From the NCBI GenBank assembly GCA_036676195.1, contig JAKFDK010000022.1, positions 1 through 64,000 on the forward strand: DNA of 64,000 bases, written 5' to 3'. The position numbers and the translations under genes are program-made. Shown piece by piece: positions 24,613-34,080 of this stretch (the first letter of the stretch is position 1; every line of letters begins with the position of its first letter). This DNA is from JAKFDK01 sp036676195 (GTDB lineage Bacteria > Bacillota > Sulfobacillia > Symbiobacteriales > ZC4RG38). The notes beneath the pieces were generated by a model, which was not told the DNA's origin, did no database searches, and saw nothing but the letters and a program-made list of their open reading frames with translations.

Positions 24613-25962
24613 TTTGGCTTCGGCCAGGGGCAGCCGGAGCGTAAAGCGGCTGCCCTGCCCCGGTGCGCTCTCAATCGCTACCGTGCCGCCCATCCGGGCG
24701 GCGGCCTCCTGCACGATGGACAGGCCCAGCCCGGTGCCGGGGATGGCCTGGGTGTTGATGCCGCGGTGAAACCGGTCGAACAGGTAGGGCAGTTCTTCGG
24801 GGGGGATGCCCGGCCCCGTATCGGCAACGGTCACATGGGCGTCAGTGCCTGCCCGCTCCAGAATCAGCCGCACCTGCCCGCCGGGCGGGGTATACTTGCA
24901 GGCGTTGTCCACCAGGTTGGCCACCGCCAGCTCCAGGAGCTGCGGGTCCAGGCAGACCGGCAGCGGTTCATTCGCACCGGTCATGGCAAAGGTATGGCCG
25001 TAGTCCCGGGCCAGGTCGGCGAATACCGGTTCCAGTGGGCTGAGGGCGGCGGCCAGTGGGGCGGGGGCCAGGGTGATGTCGCTGCCGTCAGTCAGATGGG
25101 AGATGTGGAGCAATGCGGTGATAATCCGCTCCATGCGCTCAATCTGGCGGCTGATGGGGGGCGAGAGCTGCGACAGCCGTTCCGGGTGTTCGTCCACCAC
25201 CTCGTGGTAGGCCCGCAGCGTGGTGACCGGCGTTTTCAGCTCGTGGGCGGCATCGGCAGCGAACCGCCTGGCCACGTCGCGCTCGGCAGCCAGGGAGCGG
25301 AAGCTATCGCGCAGGCGCAGCACCATGCGGTTAAACTGGTCTGCCAGCCGGTCCAGCTCCGCAACTCCGGTGGGAGGCACCGTCTGCACGAAGTCCCCGG
25401 CGGCCACGGCGGTGGTGGCATCGGCCAGGCGGGCCAGGGGGCGGGAGAGCCAGCGGCTGAACCACCAGCCGATCCACCCGGCCAGCAGCAAGGCCAGTGC
25501 CAGGGTGGTCAGCGTCTGCCGGTAAATGCTGCTCAGCAGCGAACTGCTCTGGGGGCGCAGGGTGATCTGATAGACCGGCTTGGCCGGTTCCGGAGCCGGA
25601 ATGATTACGGGCAGCGCCAGGGTGTCGTCTCCGAAGCGGAACAGCTTCAGCACCGTTCCGGCCGGGGGTGACGGCGGCAGCAGGGGATTGATCGTGGGGC
25701 CCGGCAGGGCTTCGACCTGCATGTCCGGCAGGTACCGTTGCAGCCGCTGCAGGGTCACGTCCGGCGATTCCCCGGCTGCTCTGGCTTCGCTGAGAATCAC
25801 TTTGGCCTGTTCCAGCGACCGGGTCAGGCGCTGGCGCTGCTCCACCTGGGCATAGGCAGACAGCGCCGCCGAAAAGACCATGCCCGCCACGGCCAGCAAC
25901 AGCAGGGCCAGGGCCATGTAACTGCTTACCAGCCGCATGCGCAGGCTGCGCCAGGGATTCAT
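24607..25962 (-). CDS. Sensor histidine kinase
   Basis: 451 residues. TM1 at about 11-38, an extracytoplasmic sensor of about 105 residues, TM2 at about 148-168, HAMP at about 168-222 and a HisKA domain with D-A-A-H-E-L-K-T-P (phospho-acceptor His240). The HATPase domain follows with N-L-V-D-N-A-C-K-Y-T (N box), D-T-G-P-G-I-P (G1) and G-T-G-L-G-L-S (G2). All catalytic motifs are intact. Its ATG overlaps the response-regulator stop by four bases. As the last gene of the transporter operon it probably senses the substrate or stress that the exporter handles and signals to its partner regulator. Confidence 0.93.
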   Translation of the reverse strand: MNPWRSLRMRLVSSYMALALLLLAVAGMVFSAALSAYAQVEQRQRLTRSLEQAKVILSEARAAGESPDVTLQRLQRYLPDMQVEALPGPTINPLLPPSPPAGTVLKLFRFGDDTLALPVIIPAPEPAKPVYQITLRPQSSSLLSSIYRQTLTTLALALLLAGWIGWWFSRWLSRPLARLADATTAVAAGDFVQTVPPTGVAELDRLADQFNRMVLRLRDSFRSLAAERDVARRFAADAAHELKTPVTTLRAYHEVVDEHPERLSQLSPPISRQIERMERIITALLHISHLTDGSDITLAPAPLAAALSPLEPVFADLARDYGHTFAMTGANEPLPVCLDPQLLELAVANLVDNACKYTPPGGQVRLILERAGTDAHVTVADTGPGIPPEELPYLFDRFHRGINTQAIPGTGLGLSIVQEAAARMGGTVAIESAPGQGSRFTLRLPLAEAKT

Positions 25963-26663
25963 GGCCGTTCCTCCTCTGCCAGCCTGTACCCGACCCCGCG
26001 CACGCTGGTGATGTACCGGGGCTGCTCCGGGTCGTCGCCCAGCTTGGCCCGCAGATTGCGCACATGCACGTTGACTGTCAGCGGGCTGCCGGTGTTGCGG
26101 TCGGTCTGCCACAACCCTGCCATGAGCATCTCGCGGGTAAAGATCATGCCGGGGCGCCGGGCCAGGGTGAGCAGCAGGTGGAATTCGCTGGCGGTCAGGT
26201 GAATGCGCTCGCCGCCGCGGTACACCGACTGCCGCTCGGGCAAAATCAGCAGGTCGTGCACCCGAATCCGCTTTTCCTCCTCGGGCCTGGGCTCGGCCCG
26301 GCGTAGCAAGGCCCGCACCCGCGCCCGCAGCTCGCGCATGCCAAAGGGCTTGGCCAGGTAATCGTCGCCGCCCAGTTCCAGCCCGACCACCTTGTCTGTT
26401 TCCGTGCCGCGGGCGGTCAGGAACAGCACGGGAATATGGCTGGTGCGGCGCAGTTCCCGGCACAGGTCGAACCCGTTCAGGCCGGGCAGGCGCACGTCCA
26501 GAATGACCAGGTCATGCTCGCCGCTCTGCGCCCGGCGCAGTCCGGCGGCGCCGTCGAGCACGTGCTCCACCCGCCAGCCCTCGTCTTCCAGACCGATGAC
26601 GATGGCAGCGCCCAGATCGGGGTCGTCTTCCACCAACAGCAGGAATGCCGACAAGGCGTCCAC
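25959..26663 (-). CDS. OmpR/PhoB-family response regulator
   Basis: 234 residues. Receiver domain at about 6-120 with the acidic pair E-D-D, phospho-acceptor Asp56 in V-I-L-D-V-R-L-P, Thr in F-L-T-A-R-G and Lys in Y-L-A-K-P-F. C-terminal winged helix at about 135-230 (L-T-A-S-E-F-H-L-L-L-T-L-A, then V-R-G-V-G-Y-R-L). GTG 26663 or TTG 26654 may be the start; AGAGGG fits the TTG better. Located between the ABC genes and the kinase, so likely autoregulates the operon. Confidence 0.93.
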   Translation of the reverse strand: MDALSAFLLLVEDDPDLGAAIVIGLEDEGWRVEHVLDGAAGLRRAQSGEHDLVILDVRLPGLNGFDLCRELRRTSHIPVLFLTARGTETDKVVGLELGGDDYLAKPFGMRELRARVRALLRRAEPRPEEEKRIRVHDLLILPERQSVYRGGERIHLTASEFHLLLTLARRPGMIFTREMLMAGLWQTDRNTGSPLTVNVHVRNLRAKLGDDPEQPRYITSVRGVGYRLAEEERP

Positions 26664-26669
26664 CCTCTC

Positions 26670-27491
26670 TTATGTGTTTGGTTCAGCCGGTGCCCGCAGC
26701 ACCACTTCCCGGCCGCGCAACTCGATTTCGGCCCGGCGGCCGATGCCGGTGGCCGCCAGCAGGGGGGCTGGCACCTGCAGGCGCCCCACCCCGTCCAGCA
26801 CCGCCATTTCCCGGGTGCCGGCGGTCTGCTCAGCGGCAACCTTGCCGTCGCGAATGCGCACCACACGGGCGGCGGCCTGCGCCAACTCCAGGTCGTGGGT
26901 CACCATCAGAACGGTGGTGCCCAGTTCGCGGTTGATCTGCTGCAGGGCGGCCAGTACCAGGCCGGCCGAGGCGGCATCCAGGGAACCGGTCGGTTCGTCG
27001 GCCAGCAGCAGTGCCGGCCGGGTGGCCAGCGCCACGGCAATGGCCACCCGCTGCTGCTCGCCGCCCGACAGTTCCGACGGCCGCGCCCGGCGGTACGGGG
27101 CCATGTCCACCAGGGCCAGCAGTGCTTCAGCCGCCGCCGGTGACGGCCGCCCGGTCAGGGACATGGCCAGCAGCACATTATCGAGGGCGCTCAGGTAGGG
27201 AATCAGGTTCAGGGCCGTATTCTGCCATAGAAACCCCGTTACCTGGCGGCGGTAGCGGTCACGCTGCCGCCCGGTCAGAGTGGTCAGGTCCCAGTCGGCC
27301 ACCCGGGCCACCCCGGCCGACGGGGCATCCAGCCCTCCCAGCACGTTGAGCAGCGTGGATTTCCCGCTGCCGCTATTTCCGACGACGGCCACCATTTCTC
27401 CTGCCTGCACCTGCAGGTCCAGCCCCTGCAGGGCAAATACTTCCACCCCGTCGGCCCGGTAGATCTTGACCAGTCCTTCACATTGGATCAC
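26670..27491 (-). CDS. ABC exporter ATPase, MacB/LolD type, with C-terminal extension
   Basis: 273 residues. Walker A G-N-S-G-S-G-K-S-T, Q-loop F-L-W-Q, signature L-S-G-G-E-Q-Q-R, Walker B L-L-L-A-D-E-P-T-G-S-L-D and H-loop T-H-D-L-E are intact. Beyond the usual about 225 residues there is a tail of about 48 with an AbrB-like beta-hairpin look (V-G-R-L-Q-V-P-A-P-L-L), which may be regulatory. It pairs with the FtsX/MacB permease encoded 12 bp upstream. A second ATPase sits at the other end of the permease/adaptor pair. Confidence 0.9.
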   Translation of the reverse strand: MIQCEGLVKIYRADGVEVFALQGLDLQVQAGEMVAVVGNSGSGKSTLLNVLGGLDAPSAGVARVADWDLTTLTGRQRDRYRRQVTGFLWQNTALNLIPYLSALDNVLLAMSLTGRPSPAAAEALLALVDMAPYRRARPSELSGGEQQRVAIAVALATRPALLLADEPTGSLDAASAGLVLAALQQINRELGTTVLMVTHDLELAQAAARVVRIRDGKVAAEQTAGTREMAVLDGVGRLQVPAPLLAATGIGRRAEIELRGREVVLRAPAEPNT

Positions 27492-27503
27492 CCGACTCCC
27501 TCC

Positions 27504-30224
27504 TTAGCCGTCCTCCCCCAGGCGCAGGGCCTGACCAATGGCCAGCCGCCGCAGCCATAGCCACACGGTGGCGGCGCCCAGGACCAGGGCCAGGGCAAAG
27601 CCCAGCAGCAGCCACACCTGTTCACCGGCAGCATCTGCCACCGGCAGGGGCAGCAGGTACTGTCCGGGCTGGCGCCGCAGATAGGGGACATACAGGGCGG
27701 CGGCCCAGCCGCCCCCGGCCAGCCCGGCAACGGCGGCAGTTCCCACCAGCAGCAGTTGCTCGGCATACAGCGATCCGGCCACCCCAGCGGCGGACAGCCC
27801 CATGGCCTGCAGCACCCCCAGTTCCCGCGCCCGGGCCTGCAGCGTGAGCCCCACACCGAGCAGGTAGGTCAGCGCCATCACCAGCAGGGCCACGACAAAC
27901 CCGGCCGAGAGGGTAGCGTAGATTCCCAGGCGCAGCGGTTGGCGGCGGCCGGCGGCCAGGGCGGCCCGCCGGTCCGCCAGCGCCGTCAGCCGCACCCCCC
28001 GCTCCTGCAGGGTCTGCACCAGCGCTGGTACCGAGGCATCAGGCGCCAGACGCAGCCACACGTCGTAGGGCTCCAGCCCCAGGGAATCCTGCAGGTAGGT
28101 CAGGTTGCCCACTACGAATTCCCCTGCTTCCGGCAGCCGTCCGGGCCAGTAGGGGACAATACCCGCCACTGTCAGGGCAGCCTGGCCCCCCTGCTTGCGG
28201 GCCTGCAACCGGTCTCCCGGCTTCAGGCCCAGCCGCCCGGCCAGGGCGGTGGAGACCAGTACAGCCTGCTCCTCCCCGGCCAGGGCCTGCAGATAGCGGG
28301 CCGGCGGGGCAGGGGTCAGCTCCGGCCAGAAGCGGGCGGTCAGCCCGAACTCCTGCGGCTGGATCCCGATCAGATCTGCCTTGCCCAGACTGCGGCTGCC
28401 TACCGCCAGGGATACATCCCGGCGGGTCTGGACCCGAGCGGTGCCAGTCACCCCCGGCAGGTCCTGCAACTGGCTGAAGGGGGGCTCGCGGTAGGCCATT
28501 TCGTCCGGCTGGCCGTCGGCGTCAACGGACAAGACCTCACTCTCCCAGAGCGGGTGCACCCACAGGTCGCTGCCGAGCTGGTACTGAGTCAGGGCCGCCA
28601 GGTCGCGGTCAAGGGTGCGGGCAAAGGCGGCGCCGTATACACCCAGCCCGGCGGTGATCACCAGCATCAGCCACAGGCCCTGGTACCGGCCGGGCTGGCT
28701 TTGCAGCAGGCTGAGCGCCAGGTACAGGGCAGGGGTAAGCCGGCGGCTGCACAGCCGGCCGAGCCAGGATAACGCCAGCTCCAGCAGGCGCCAGGCCACC
28801 AGACCGCCTGCGGTCAGGGCCAGGGCGGGCAGGGACAGGAACAGGGGGTCGCCGGGGTCAGCCCCGCTGCGCAGGCGCCAGGTGCCGTAGGCCAGCACCG
28901 CCAGTAAACCCAGTTCCAGCATGCTCCGCAGCAGCCTGGCCACTGGCCCGCGGGCGGCGGCCTCCAGGTGGCGGGTGGCCACGGTGGACCGCACCGCGCC
29001 CACGAGGGGGAGCAGGCAGGCCGCTTCGGCCAGGGCAGCTGCAAGCAGGGCAGACAGGGCCGTTTCGGTACCCAGGGTGACCGGCAGGGGCGGCCGCCCC
29101 ACCAGTTGCAAAAAGCCGGCGCACAGCCACATCAGCCTGACTGTCGGCACCGTCAGCCCCAGCCCCAGCAGGGCGGCCGCCCCCGCCAGCAGTGCGCTCT
29201 CGCCCAGGTAGAACCCCACCACCCGCAGTGGCGTGGCACCGCGGCTGCGCAGTACGGTGATTTCCACCTGCCGGCTGGTGACCACCGCCCCGGCGGTCGT
29301 CACCACGAAGGCGGTGATCAAGAGGAAAACCGGCAGCAGCAACACCTGCAGTAAGCGTACAGTGGCGGTCATCTGCCGTTGAAAGTCGGCCAGCCAGGCC
29401 AGCGGGGAACTGATCAGGTCGGCATCCGGGAGTAGCCGCGCCACCCGCAGGGGCAGTTCCTGCAGAGTCGGCACCAGCCGGTCCAGGCCCGCCGCATGCA
29501 GGGCTGCCGCCGGCAGGTCCACGCCCCACACGGCTTCAGCCGCCGGCCGGCCCAGCCCGTCCCAGAAGGGTACCGCCGTGAACACGGCATTCTCCAGGGC
29601 TTCCTTCAGGTGTGCCAGGGCACCGGTGTCCGGCAGCCCCACGGTGCCGACCACAGTCACCGTCAGCGCCTCACCACCGGCCACGGCGGTGAGCGGTACC
29701 CGCAGGCGGTCACCCGGCTGGTAGCCGGCCTTGGCCGCCAGCGGCTCAGTCAGCACCACTTCCGGCAAGTCAGGGGCCGGCAGGCGCCCGCTCACCAGGG
29801 TCAGGCCGGGTGGCAGGGGACCGAAGTGCAGGTAGCGTTTGGTCGCCCGCAGCCGCCCGTCGGCTTCCACCTGCTGGACCGGGCGGCGGCCCAGGGAGAG
29901 CAGTTGCGCCGTCTCTGCACCGCTGTGGCCGCCCGGGCTGTTCAGACCGGCCGCGGCCGGGAAGGTCTCCCGCAGGTAACGGTCCAGTTCGGCGATGGCG
30001 GCGGTTTGGTCGCCGGTATCGGCCGCTGTCCAGTTCACCACCAGACCGGTGGGGGTGGCGGCTGCCGCCAGCTCCCGGTGCAACACCTGCTCCATGGCCG
30101 CCGGCACAAAGGCCGGTACGGCTGCCGCCAGCACAGCGGCGAGGGTCAGGCCGGTCAGCCGCAACAGAACCGGCAGGCCGGTGTGCCGCAGGCGCCGGAT
30201 GAGGGTGCGCAGATACAGGCTCAC
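27504..30224 (-). CDS. Large FtsX/MacB-type ABC permease
   Basis: 906 residues, full-length. N-terminal TM helix (about 10-35), a large extracytoplasmic domain (about 36-280), then a FtsX domain with three TM helices containing the coupling motif V-L-R-S-R-G-A-T-P-L-R-V. More TM helices and a second extracytoplasmic domain follow, with a second FtsX domain (E-L-G-V-L-Q-A-M-G-L-S-A-A-G-V) at the C-terminus. Such duplicated permeases act as mechanotransmission or lipid/peptide exporters rather than importers. It overlaps the membrane-fusion gene by four bases. Confidence 0.88.
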   Translation of the reverse strand: MSLYLRTLIRRLRHTGLPVLLRLTGLTLAAVLAAAVPAFVPAAMEQVLHRELAAAATPTGLVVNWTAADTGDQTAAIAELDRYLRETFPAAAGLNSPGGHSGAETAQLLSLGRRPVQQVEADGRLRATKRYLHFGPLPPGLTLVSGRLPAPDLPEVVLTEPLAAKAGYQPGDRLRVPLTAVAGGEALTVTVVGTVGLPDTGALAHLKEALENAVFTAVPFWDGLGRPAAEAVWGVDLPAAALHAAGLDRLVPTLQELPLRVARLLPDADLISSPLAWLADFQRQMTATVRLLQVLLLPVFLLITAFVVTTAGAVVTSRQVEITVLRSRGATPLRVVGFYLGESALLAGAAALLGLGLTVPTVRLMWLCAGFLQLVGRPPLPVTLGTETALSALLAAALAEAACLLPLVGAVRSTVATRHLEAAARGPVARLLRSMLELGLLAVLAYGTWRLRSGADPGDPLFLSLPALALTAGGLVAWRLLELALSWLGRLCSRRLTPALYLALSLLQSQPGRYQGLWLMLVITAGLGVYGAAFARTLDRDLAALTQYQLGSDLWVHPLWESEVLSVDADGQPDEMAYREPPFSQLQDLPGVTGTARVQTRRDVSLAVGSRSLGKADLIGIQPQEFGLTARFWPELTPAPPARYLQALAGEEQAVLVSTALAGRLGLKPGDRLQARKQGGQAALTVAGIVPYWPGRLPEAGEFVVGNLTYLQDSLGLEPYDVWLRLAPDASVPALVQTLQERGVRLTALADRRAALAAGRRQPLRLGIYATLSAGFVVALLVMALTYLLGVGLTLQARARELGVLQAMGLSAAGVAGSLYAEQLLLVGTAAVAGLAGGGWAAALYVPYLRRQPGQYLLPLPVADAAGEQVWLLLGFALALVLGAATVWLWLRRLAIGQALRLGEDG

Positions 30225-31219
30225 CGGCTCACCACCCGGTCCCCGGCTTTCAGGCCGGCGGTGACTTCCACCTGGGTTTCATTCTCCAGTCCGGTCTGAA
30301 TGGCCGCTTCCCGGCGGGTGTCGCCTTCGGACACGGTCACAAACTTGCGCCCGCCGAAGCTGCGCACAGCGCTGACCGGGACCAGCAGCACGTCTGACCG
30401 GCTTTCCACCACCACCTCGGCCTTGCTGTTGCGTCCGGGCTGCAGGCGGGTTCCGGACTGATCCGGGCGGATGACCACCACCTTGTCCGCGGCGGTGGAC
30501 CCGAGCAGCGGCGCCACCACGACCGTTCCCGGGACCGGGGTGGGGTCGCCGTCGGCGGGGTAAATCTCCGCCCGCTGGCCTACCCGCAGCCGGGCGGCGG
30601 TGGCGTCGTCCACCGTGGCCCGGGCCACCACCGGCCCGGCGGCTGCCAGCACCAGCACTTCCTTGTAAGCATCCACCTGGTCGCCGGTGGCGGCGCTCAG
30701 GCTGAGCACCTGTCCGGCGTAGGGGGCGTACATCCGGGTGGCAGCCAGGGCGTCCTGTTTCTGCTTGAGTTGCAGCTCCAGTTTCTGCAGGTCCAGTTCC
30801 TTCAGTTGCAGTTCCGTCGGGCTGGGGGCATCCACAAAGCCTTTCTTGGCTTGCAGCGCCGCCAGACTGAGGCGGGCCTTTTGCAGGTCCAGTTCCGTCT
30901 GGGCCAGGTCGTAGGGCAGCGTGCCGGCCTCCAGCTCAGCCAGGAGCTGCCCGGCCGCCACGGGCTGGCCCACCCGCACGTGCACCTGCTTCAGGCGGCC
31001 ACCGGTGGTGAAGTACCGGGCCTCCTGTTGTTCGGCCCCGAAGGAAACGGCCAGGCTCACGCGTACGTCGATGCTCCCCGACTGGACGGTGGTGATTTCC
31101 CGCTGGGTGACTACCGGGGCGGCCACCGTGATGGCCGGCTCCTCGGCCTCGGGCGGCAGGAGCTGGCAGCCGCTCAGGAGCAGGGCACCGGCCAGCGCCA
31201 GCGCCAGGTGTTTTTTCAT
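30221..31219 (-). CDS. Membrane-fusion lipoprotein (MacA/HlyD type)
   Basis: 332 residues. Lipoprotein signal L-L-L-S-G-C (Cys18) and a beta-barrel/lipoyl part with V-H-V-R-V-G-Q-P-V-A-A-G-Q-L-L. A helical hairpin lies at about 110-165 (coiled-coil heptads, L-D-L-Q-K-L-E-L-Q-L-K-Q-K), followed by the second lipoyl half Y-A-P-Y-A-G-Q-V-L-S-L, then a beta-barrel and membrane-proximal domain (V-S-A-V-R-S-F-G-G-R-K-F-V). In Gram-positive cells it would dock onto the FtsX-type permease outside the membrane. Overlaps that gene by four bases. Confidence 0.88.
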   Translation of the reverse strand: MKKHLALALAGALLLSGCQLLPPEAEEPAITVAAPVVTQREITTVQSGSIDVRVSLAVSFGAEQQEARYFTTGGRLKQVHVRVGQPVAAGQLLAELEAGTLPYDLAQTELDLQKARLSLAALQAKKGFVDAPSPTELQLKELDLQKLELQLKQKQDALAATRMYAPYAGQVLSLSAATGDQVDAYKEVLVLAAAGPVVARATVDDATAARLRVGQRAEIYPADGDPTPVPGTVVVAPLLGSTAADKVVVIRPDQSGTRLQPGRNSKAEVVVESRSDVLLVPVSAVRSFGGRKFVTVSEGDTRREAAIQTGLENETQVEVTAGLKAGDRVVSR

Positions 31220-31224
31220 GGTGT

Positions 31225-31896
31225 CTACCCCTCCCGGGGCGCCAGGCGCCCCGCCGTCATGTGGTAGGCGGTATCGACCCGGATGCCGACGCCCCCGTCG
31301 TGGGTGGCGATCCAGACGTTGGCCCCCGTCTCCCGGGCATGGGCCACGAGCAGGTCAATGATCATCAAACCGGTGTTATGGTCCAGGGCGGCCGTGGGCT
31401 CGTCGGCCAGAATCAGGCGCGGGCGCGTGGCCAGCACCCGGGCAATGGCCACTCGTTGCCGCTCCCCGCCCGACAGTTCGGCCGGCCGGTGCCGTGCCCG
31501 TTCCGCCAGTCCTACCGCGGCCAGGGCTGCTTCGGCCCGCGGCCGCCACTCCCGGCCCGGGCAGGCGGCCAGGCGCAGGCCCAGCTCAACGTTCTCCCGG
31601 GCGCTCAGGTGCGACAGCAGTCCGTACGACTGGAAAATCAAGCCCATCTGGGTGCGCCGCAGTTCACAGCGCCGGGCGGGGGAGAGGGTGGCCAGGTCTG
31701 TCCCAGCCACCCGCACCGTACCGCCGTCGGGCTGGTCCAGGCCGCCCACCAGGTTGAGCAGGGTCGTCTTCCCGGAGCCGGAGCGGCCGTAAATGGCCAC
31801 CACCTGGCCTGGCTCCGTTTGCAGGCTGACCGCCTGCAGAACCGCTACACCCCGGAAGAAGCGGCTCACGTCCACCAGCTCCACCAGCGGGCTCAC
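31225..31896 (-). CDS. Second ABC exporter ATPase of the operon
   Basis: 223 residues, LolD/MacB class. Walker A G-R-S-G-S-G-K-T-T, Q-loop L-I-F-Q-S-Y-G, signature L-S-G-G-E-R-Q-R and Walker B L-I-L-A-D-E-P-T-A-A-L-D are intact; the H-loop reads A-T-H-D-G-G. It overlaps the stalk-protein stop by four bases and is followed by the adaptor after 5 bp. With the ATPase at 26670 the operon encodes two different nucleotide-binding subunits for one recognisable permease, which suggests an ATPase heterodimer. Confidence 0.9.
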   Translation of the reverse strand: MSPLVELVDVSRFFRGVAVLQAVSLQTEPGQVVAIYGRSGSGKTTLLNLVGGLDQPDGGTVRVAGTDLATLSPARRCELRRTQMGLIFQSYGLLSHLSARENVELGLRLAACPGREWRPRAEAALAAVGLAERARHRPAELSGGERQRVAIARVLATRPRLILADEPTAALDHNTGLMIIDLLVAHARETGANVWIATHDGGVGIRVDTAYHMTAGRLAPREG

Positions 31897-32843
31897 GGGC
31901 CGGCCACCTGCCCCAGTACAGCGTTGTTGCCCTCGTAATACAGGGTGAGCGGCCCGGTGGCCTGGTCATAGGCCAGCACACTGGTGTGCGCGGCCCCCGG
32001 CGCCAGCGTGGCGGTGACGGTGCCGTCCACGGCGATTTCGGTATTCAGGTAGTCGGACTGGTGCCCCTGGCTGCCGGTGAGCAGCAGCTTGCCCGGATCC
32101 AGACTCAGGGGACGCAGGGAGGTATTGCGCAGGGTGATCAGCAGCAGGGTCCGGCCGGCCAGCATGGACTGCAGCCGCATGCGGGTGCCCCAGGGCAGGT
32201 CCAGCCGTGGGTCAGCCAGCAGTCGCGGCGTGAGTACAGTGATGCTCGCCTGGCCGTAGGTGCCGCCATCACCACGGACCGTGTTCTGCAGCGTATGGGT
32301 GGCCCAGGCTTCGGCAAAGGCCGGGTCCCCCGACGCTCGCGTGTCCACGGCGATGTCTGCGTCTCCGGCCGCGGCGGCGGTATCTCCGGCGGCGGCGTCC
32401 GGGGCCGCTCCTGCCGCGTAGTCCCGGATCAGCACAAACTTGCCGTCCACGGTCATGTCAAAGGCCAGATCGGGCAGCAGTTCCGCCGGAACGAACAGCC
32501 GGCCGCTGATGCGCAGGGCCGGTGTCTTCAGCCGGCGCGGCTGGCCGTCGACCCGGGCCGACTCCGCCCCCGGGCGCAGCGTCATCTGCACCGGGCCGCG
32601 GCGGAGGTGAATATCGTCCCCTTCCGTCTGTGGTACGAGGCCCAGCACAGCCAGCAGTTCCTCCGGGACCAGGTAGGTCCCTTCCACCGTCAGGATATCC
32701 ACCGGCAGGTCCACATCCCGGCCGCGGAACAGATAGGTGTAATTGCCCAGGGTGAGGGCGCCGGCGGCGACCGGTACCGCTGCTGTCACGGCCAGCAGCA
32801 GCAGCACGCCCACCAGCAGGGCCGGCCAGCCATACTTGCGCAT
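31893..32843 (-). CDS. Exported stalk protein with copper-amine-oxidase N-like domain
   Basis: 316 residues. An N-terminal hydrophobic segment (about 6-28) acts as signal or anchor. Residues about 45-150 have two copies of the V-E-G-T-Y-L-V-P-E-E / I-S-G-R-L-F-V-P-A-E-L pattern of the copper amine oxidase N-terminal (stalk) domain, frequent in Bacillota surface proteins and not itself an oxidase. After an Ala/Asp linker, a beta-rich C-terminal domain (about 185-316) follows. It probably acts outside the membrane with the transporter encoded downstream in the operon. Confidence 0.65.
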   Translation of the reverse strand: MRKYGWPALLVGVLLLLAVTAAVPVAAGALTLGNYTYLFRGRDVDLPVDILTVEGTYLVPEELLAVLGLVPQTEGDDIHLRRGPVQMTLRPGAESARVDGQPRRLKTPALRISGRLFVPAELLPDLAFDMTVDGKFVLIRDYAAGAAPDAAAGDTAAAAGDADIAVDTRASGDPAFAEAWATHTLQNTVRGDGGTYGQASITVLTPRLLADPRLDLPWGTRMRLQSMLAGRTLLLITLRNTSLRPLSLDPGKLLLTGSQGHQSDYLNTEIAVDGTVTATLAPGAAHTSVLAYDQATGPLTLYYEGNNAVLGQVAGP

Positions 32844-32856
32844 GGATCGTTGCCTC

Positions 32857-34080
32857 CTATTGCGGCAGCCGGGCGATCAGGCCCGCCACCGTTTCATCCA
32901 GGCCGGCCGTCCCCCTGAAGTAGGGGAGCAGACCTTCCAGAACGGGCCGGATATCCCTGGCGGACGGCTCTGCATACAGTCCGGCCAAGGCCAGGTCCGT
33001 TGCCCTGGCCATACGCTCGCCCACCGCTTCCTGCCAGGCCGACAGGGCTCGGGCGTCCGCCGTCACCGGCCGGATCCCGCCCTTGGCCAGGGCCAGTTGG
33101 GCCGCCGGATTGCTCAGGAATTCCCGCACGTAGTCGGTGGCCAGTTCGGCGTTGGGTGAAGACTTGGGGATTGCCGCCACGGTGGCGCTGGCGGCCACCG
33201 GGCGCCCCTGCGGCCCGCGCGGGTACGGGTGCATGTTCATGCCGGGGACCGACATCAACTTGTTGGCGCCTAATGCCATCAGGGCCGGCCCGTCCTTGCC
33301 GCCAATGCGAATGGCCATGGTGGTGGCCCCGCCCGGGACATCTGCCTGCACCAGATCCTTTTTCACCAGATCGGCCAGCACGGCCAGGCCCTGCTTGGCC
33401 GCCGAGGAGTCAAAGCTCCAGGCCTGCCGGTCCTGGTCGTACAGTTGGCCGCCGTAGGCGCGCAGGGCGGGCTCCAGCAGGGCGGAGACCTGCACCATGT
33501 TGGTAATGCCGGCCGACTTGGTGGTGGCGAGCACCTGCCCAAAATCCTGCCAGGTCCAGTCCTGAGGCAGTTCCTTGATGCCCGCCTTATTCAGTTGTTC
33601 TTCATTGATCACGAACATGGCGGGGCTCACATCGATGGGCAGGGCAAACCGCTTGCCTTCCGCTGTGCCCAGTTCATCGAAGATGCCGGCCACCGCCTCA
33701 TTCGGGGCCGGGACCTTGAGGTTACTCAAGTCCTTCAGCATACCGGCCTCAGCCATCTGGCCCGCCAGGGCCAGGGGCAAAATGACGGCGTCAATCCCCT
33801 CCAGGTCCGATTCCTCGGGCTGTCCGCCCTTGCCCAGGGGTGCCCGGTCCTTGACCCGTACATTGACCCCCGGGTGCTTCTTTCTGAATTCGTAGTTGAC
33901 ATCGTCCAGGGCTTCCCGGCTCATGCCCAGGAAACCGGCCACCGTCAGTTCAACCGGCTCGCCGCCTGCTGCCTGCTGGCTACCCGGCACCCGGTCGGCC
34001 GTGGTTTTCGGGGCGCCACATCCCACCAGAGTGAGCAGGGCCAGGCCACAGGCGACCCCAGTGCGAATTTGTTTGATCAT
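32857..34080 (-). CDS. Extracellular solute-binding lipoprotein, family 1
   Basis: 407 residues from the ATG at 34080 (AAGGAGGGA upstream). Lipobox L-V-G-C at Cys21. The mature chain has the MalE/UgpB-type fold: E-F-R-K-K-H-P-G-V-N-V-R-V, N-E-E-Q-L-N-K-A-G-I, W-T-W-Q-D-F and the C-terminal repeats of the sugar-binding family. It is the first gene of an operon whose other transporter parts are exporter-like, and there is no importer permease nearby. It may present ligand to the two-component or adaptor proteins, inference only. Confidence 0.82.
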   Translation of the reverse strand: MIKQIRTGVACGLALLTLVGCGAPKTTADRVPGSQQAAGGEPVELTVAGFLGMSREALDDVNYEFRKKHPGVNVRVKDRAPLGKGGQPEESDLEGIDAVILPLALAGQMAEAGMLKDLSNLKVPAPNEAVAGIFDELGTAEGKRFALPIDVSPAMFVINEEQLNKAGIKELPQDWTWQDFGQVLATTKSAGITNMVQVSALLEPALRAYGGQLYDQDRQAWSFDSSAAKQGLAVLADLVKKDLVQADVPGGATTMAIRIGGKDGPALMALGANKLMSVPGMNMHPYPRGPQGRPVAASATVAAIPKSSPNAELATDYVREFLSNPAAQLALAKGGIRPVTADARALSAWQEAVGERMARATDLALAGLYAEPSARDIRPVLEGLLPYFRGTAGLDETVAGLIARLPQ

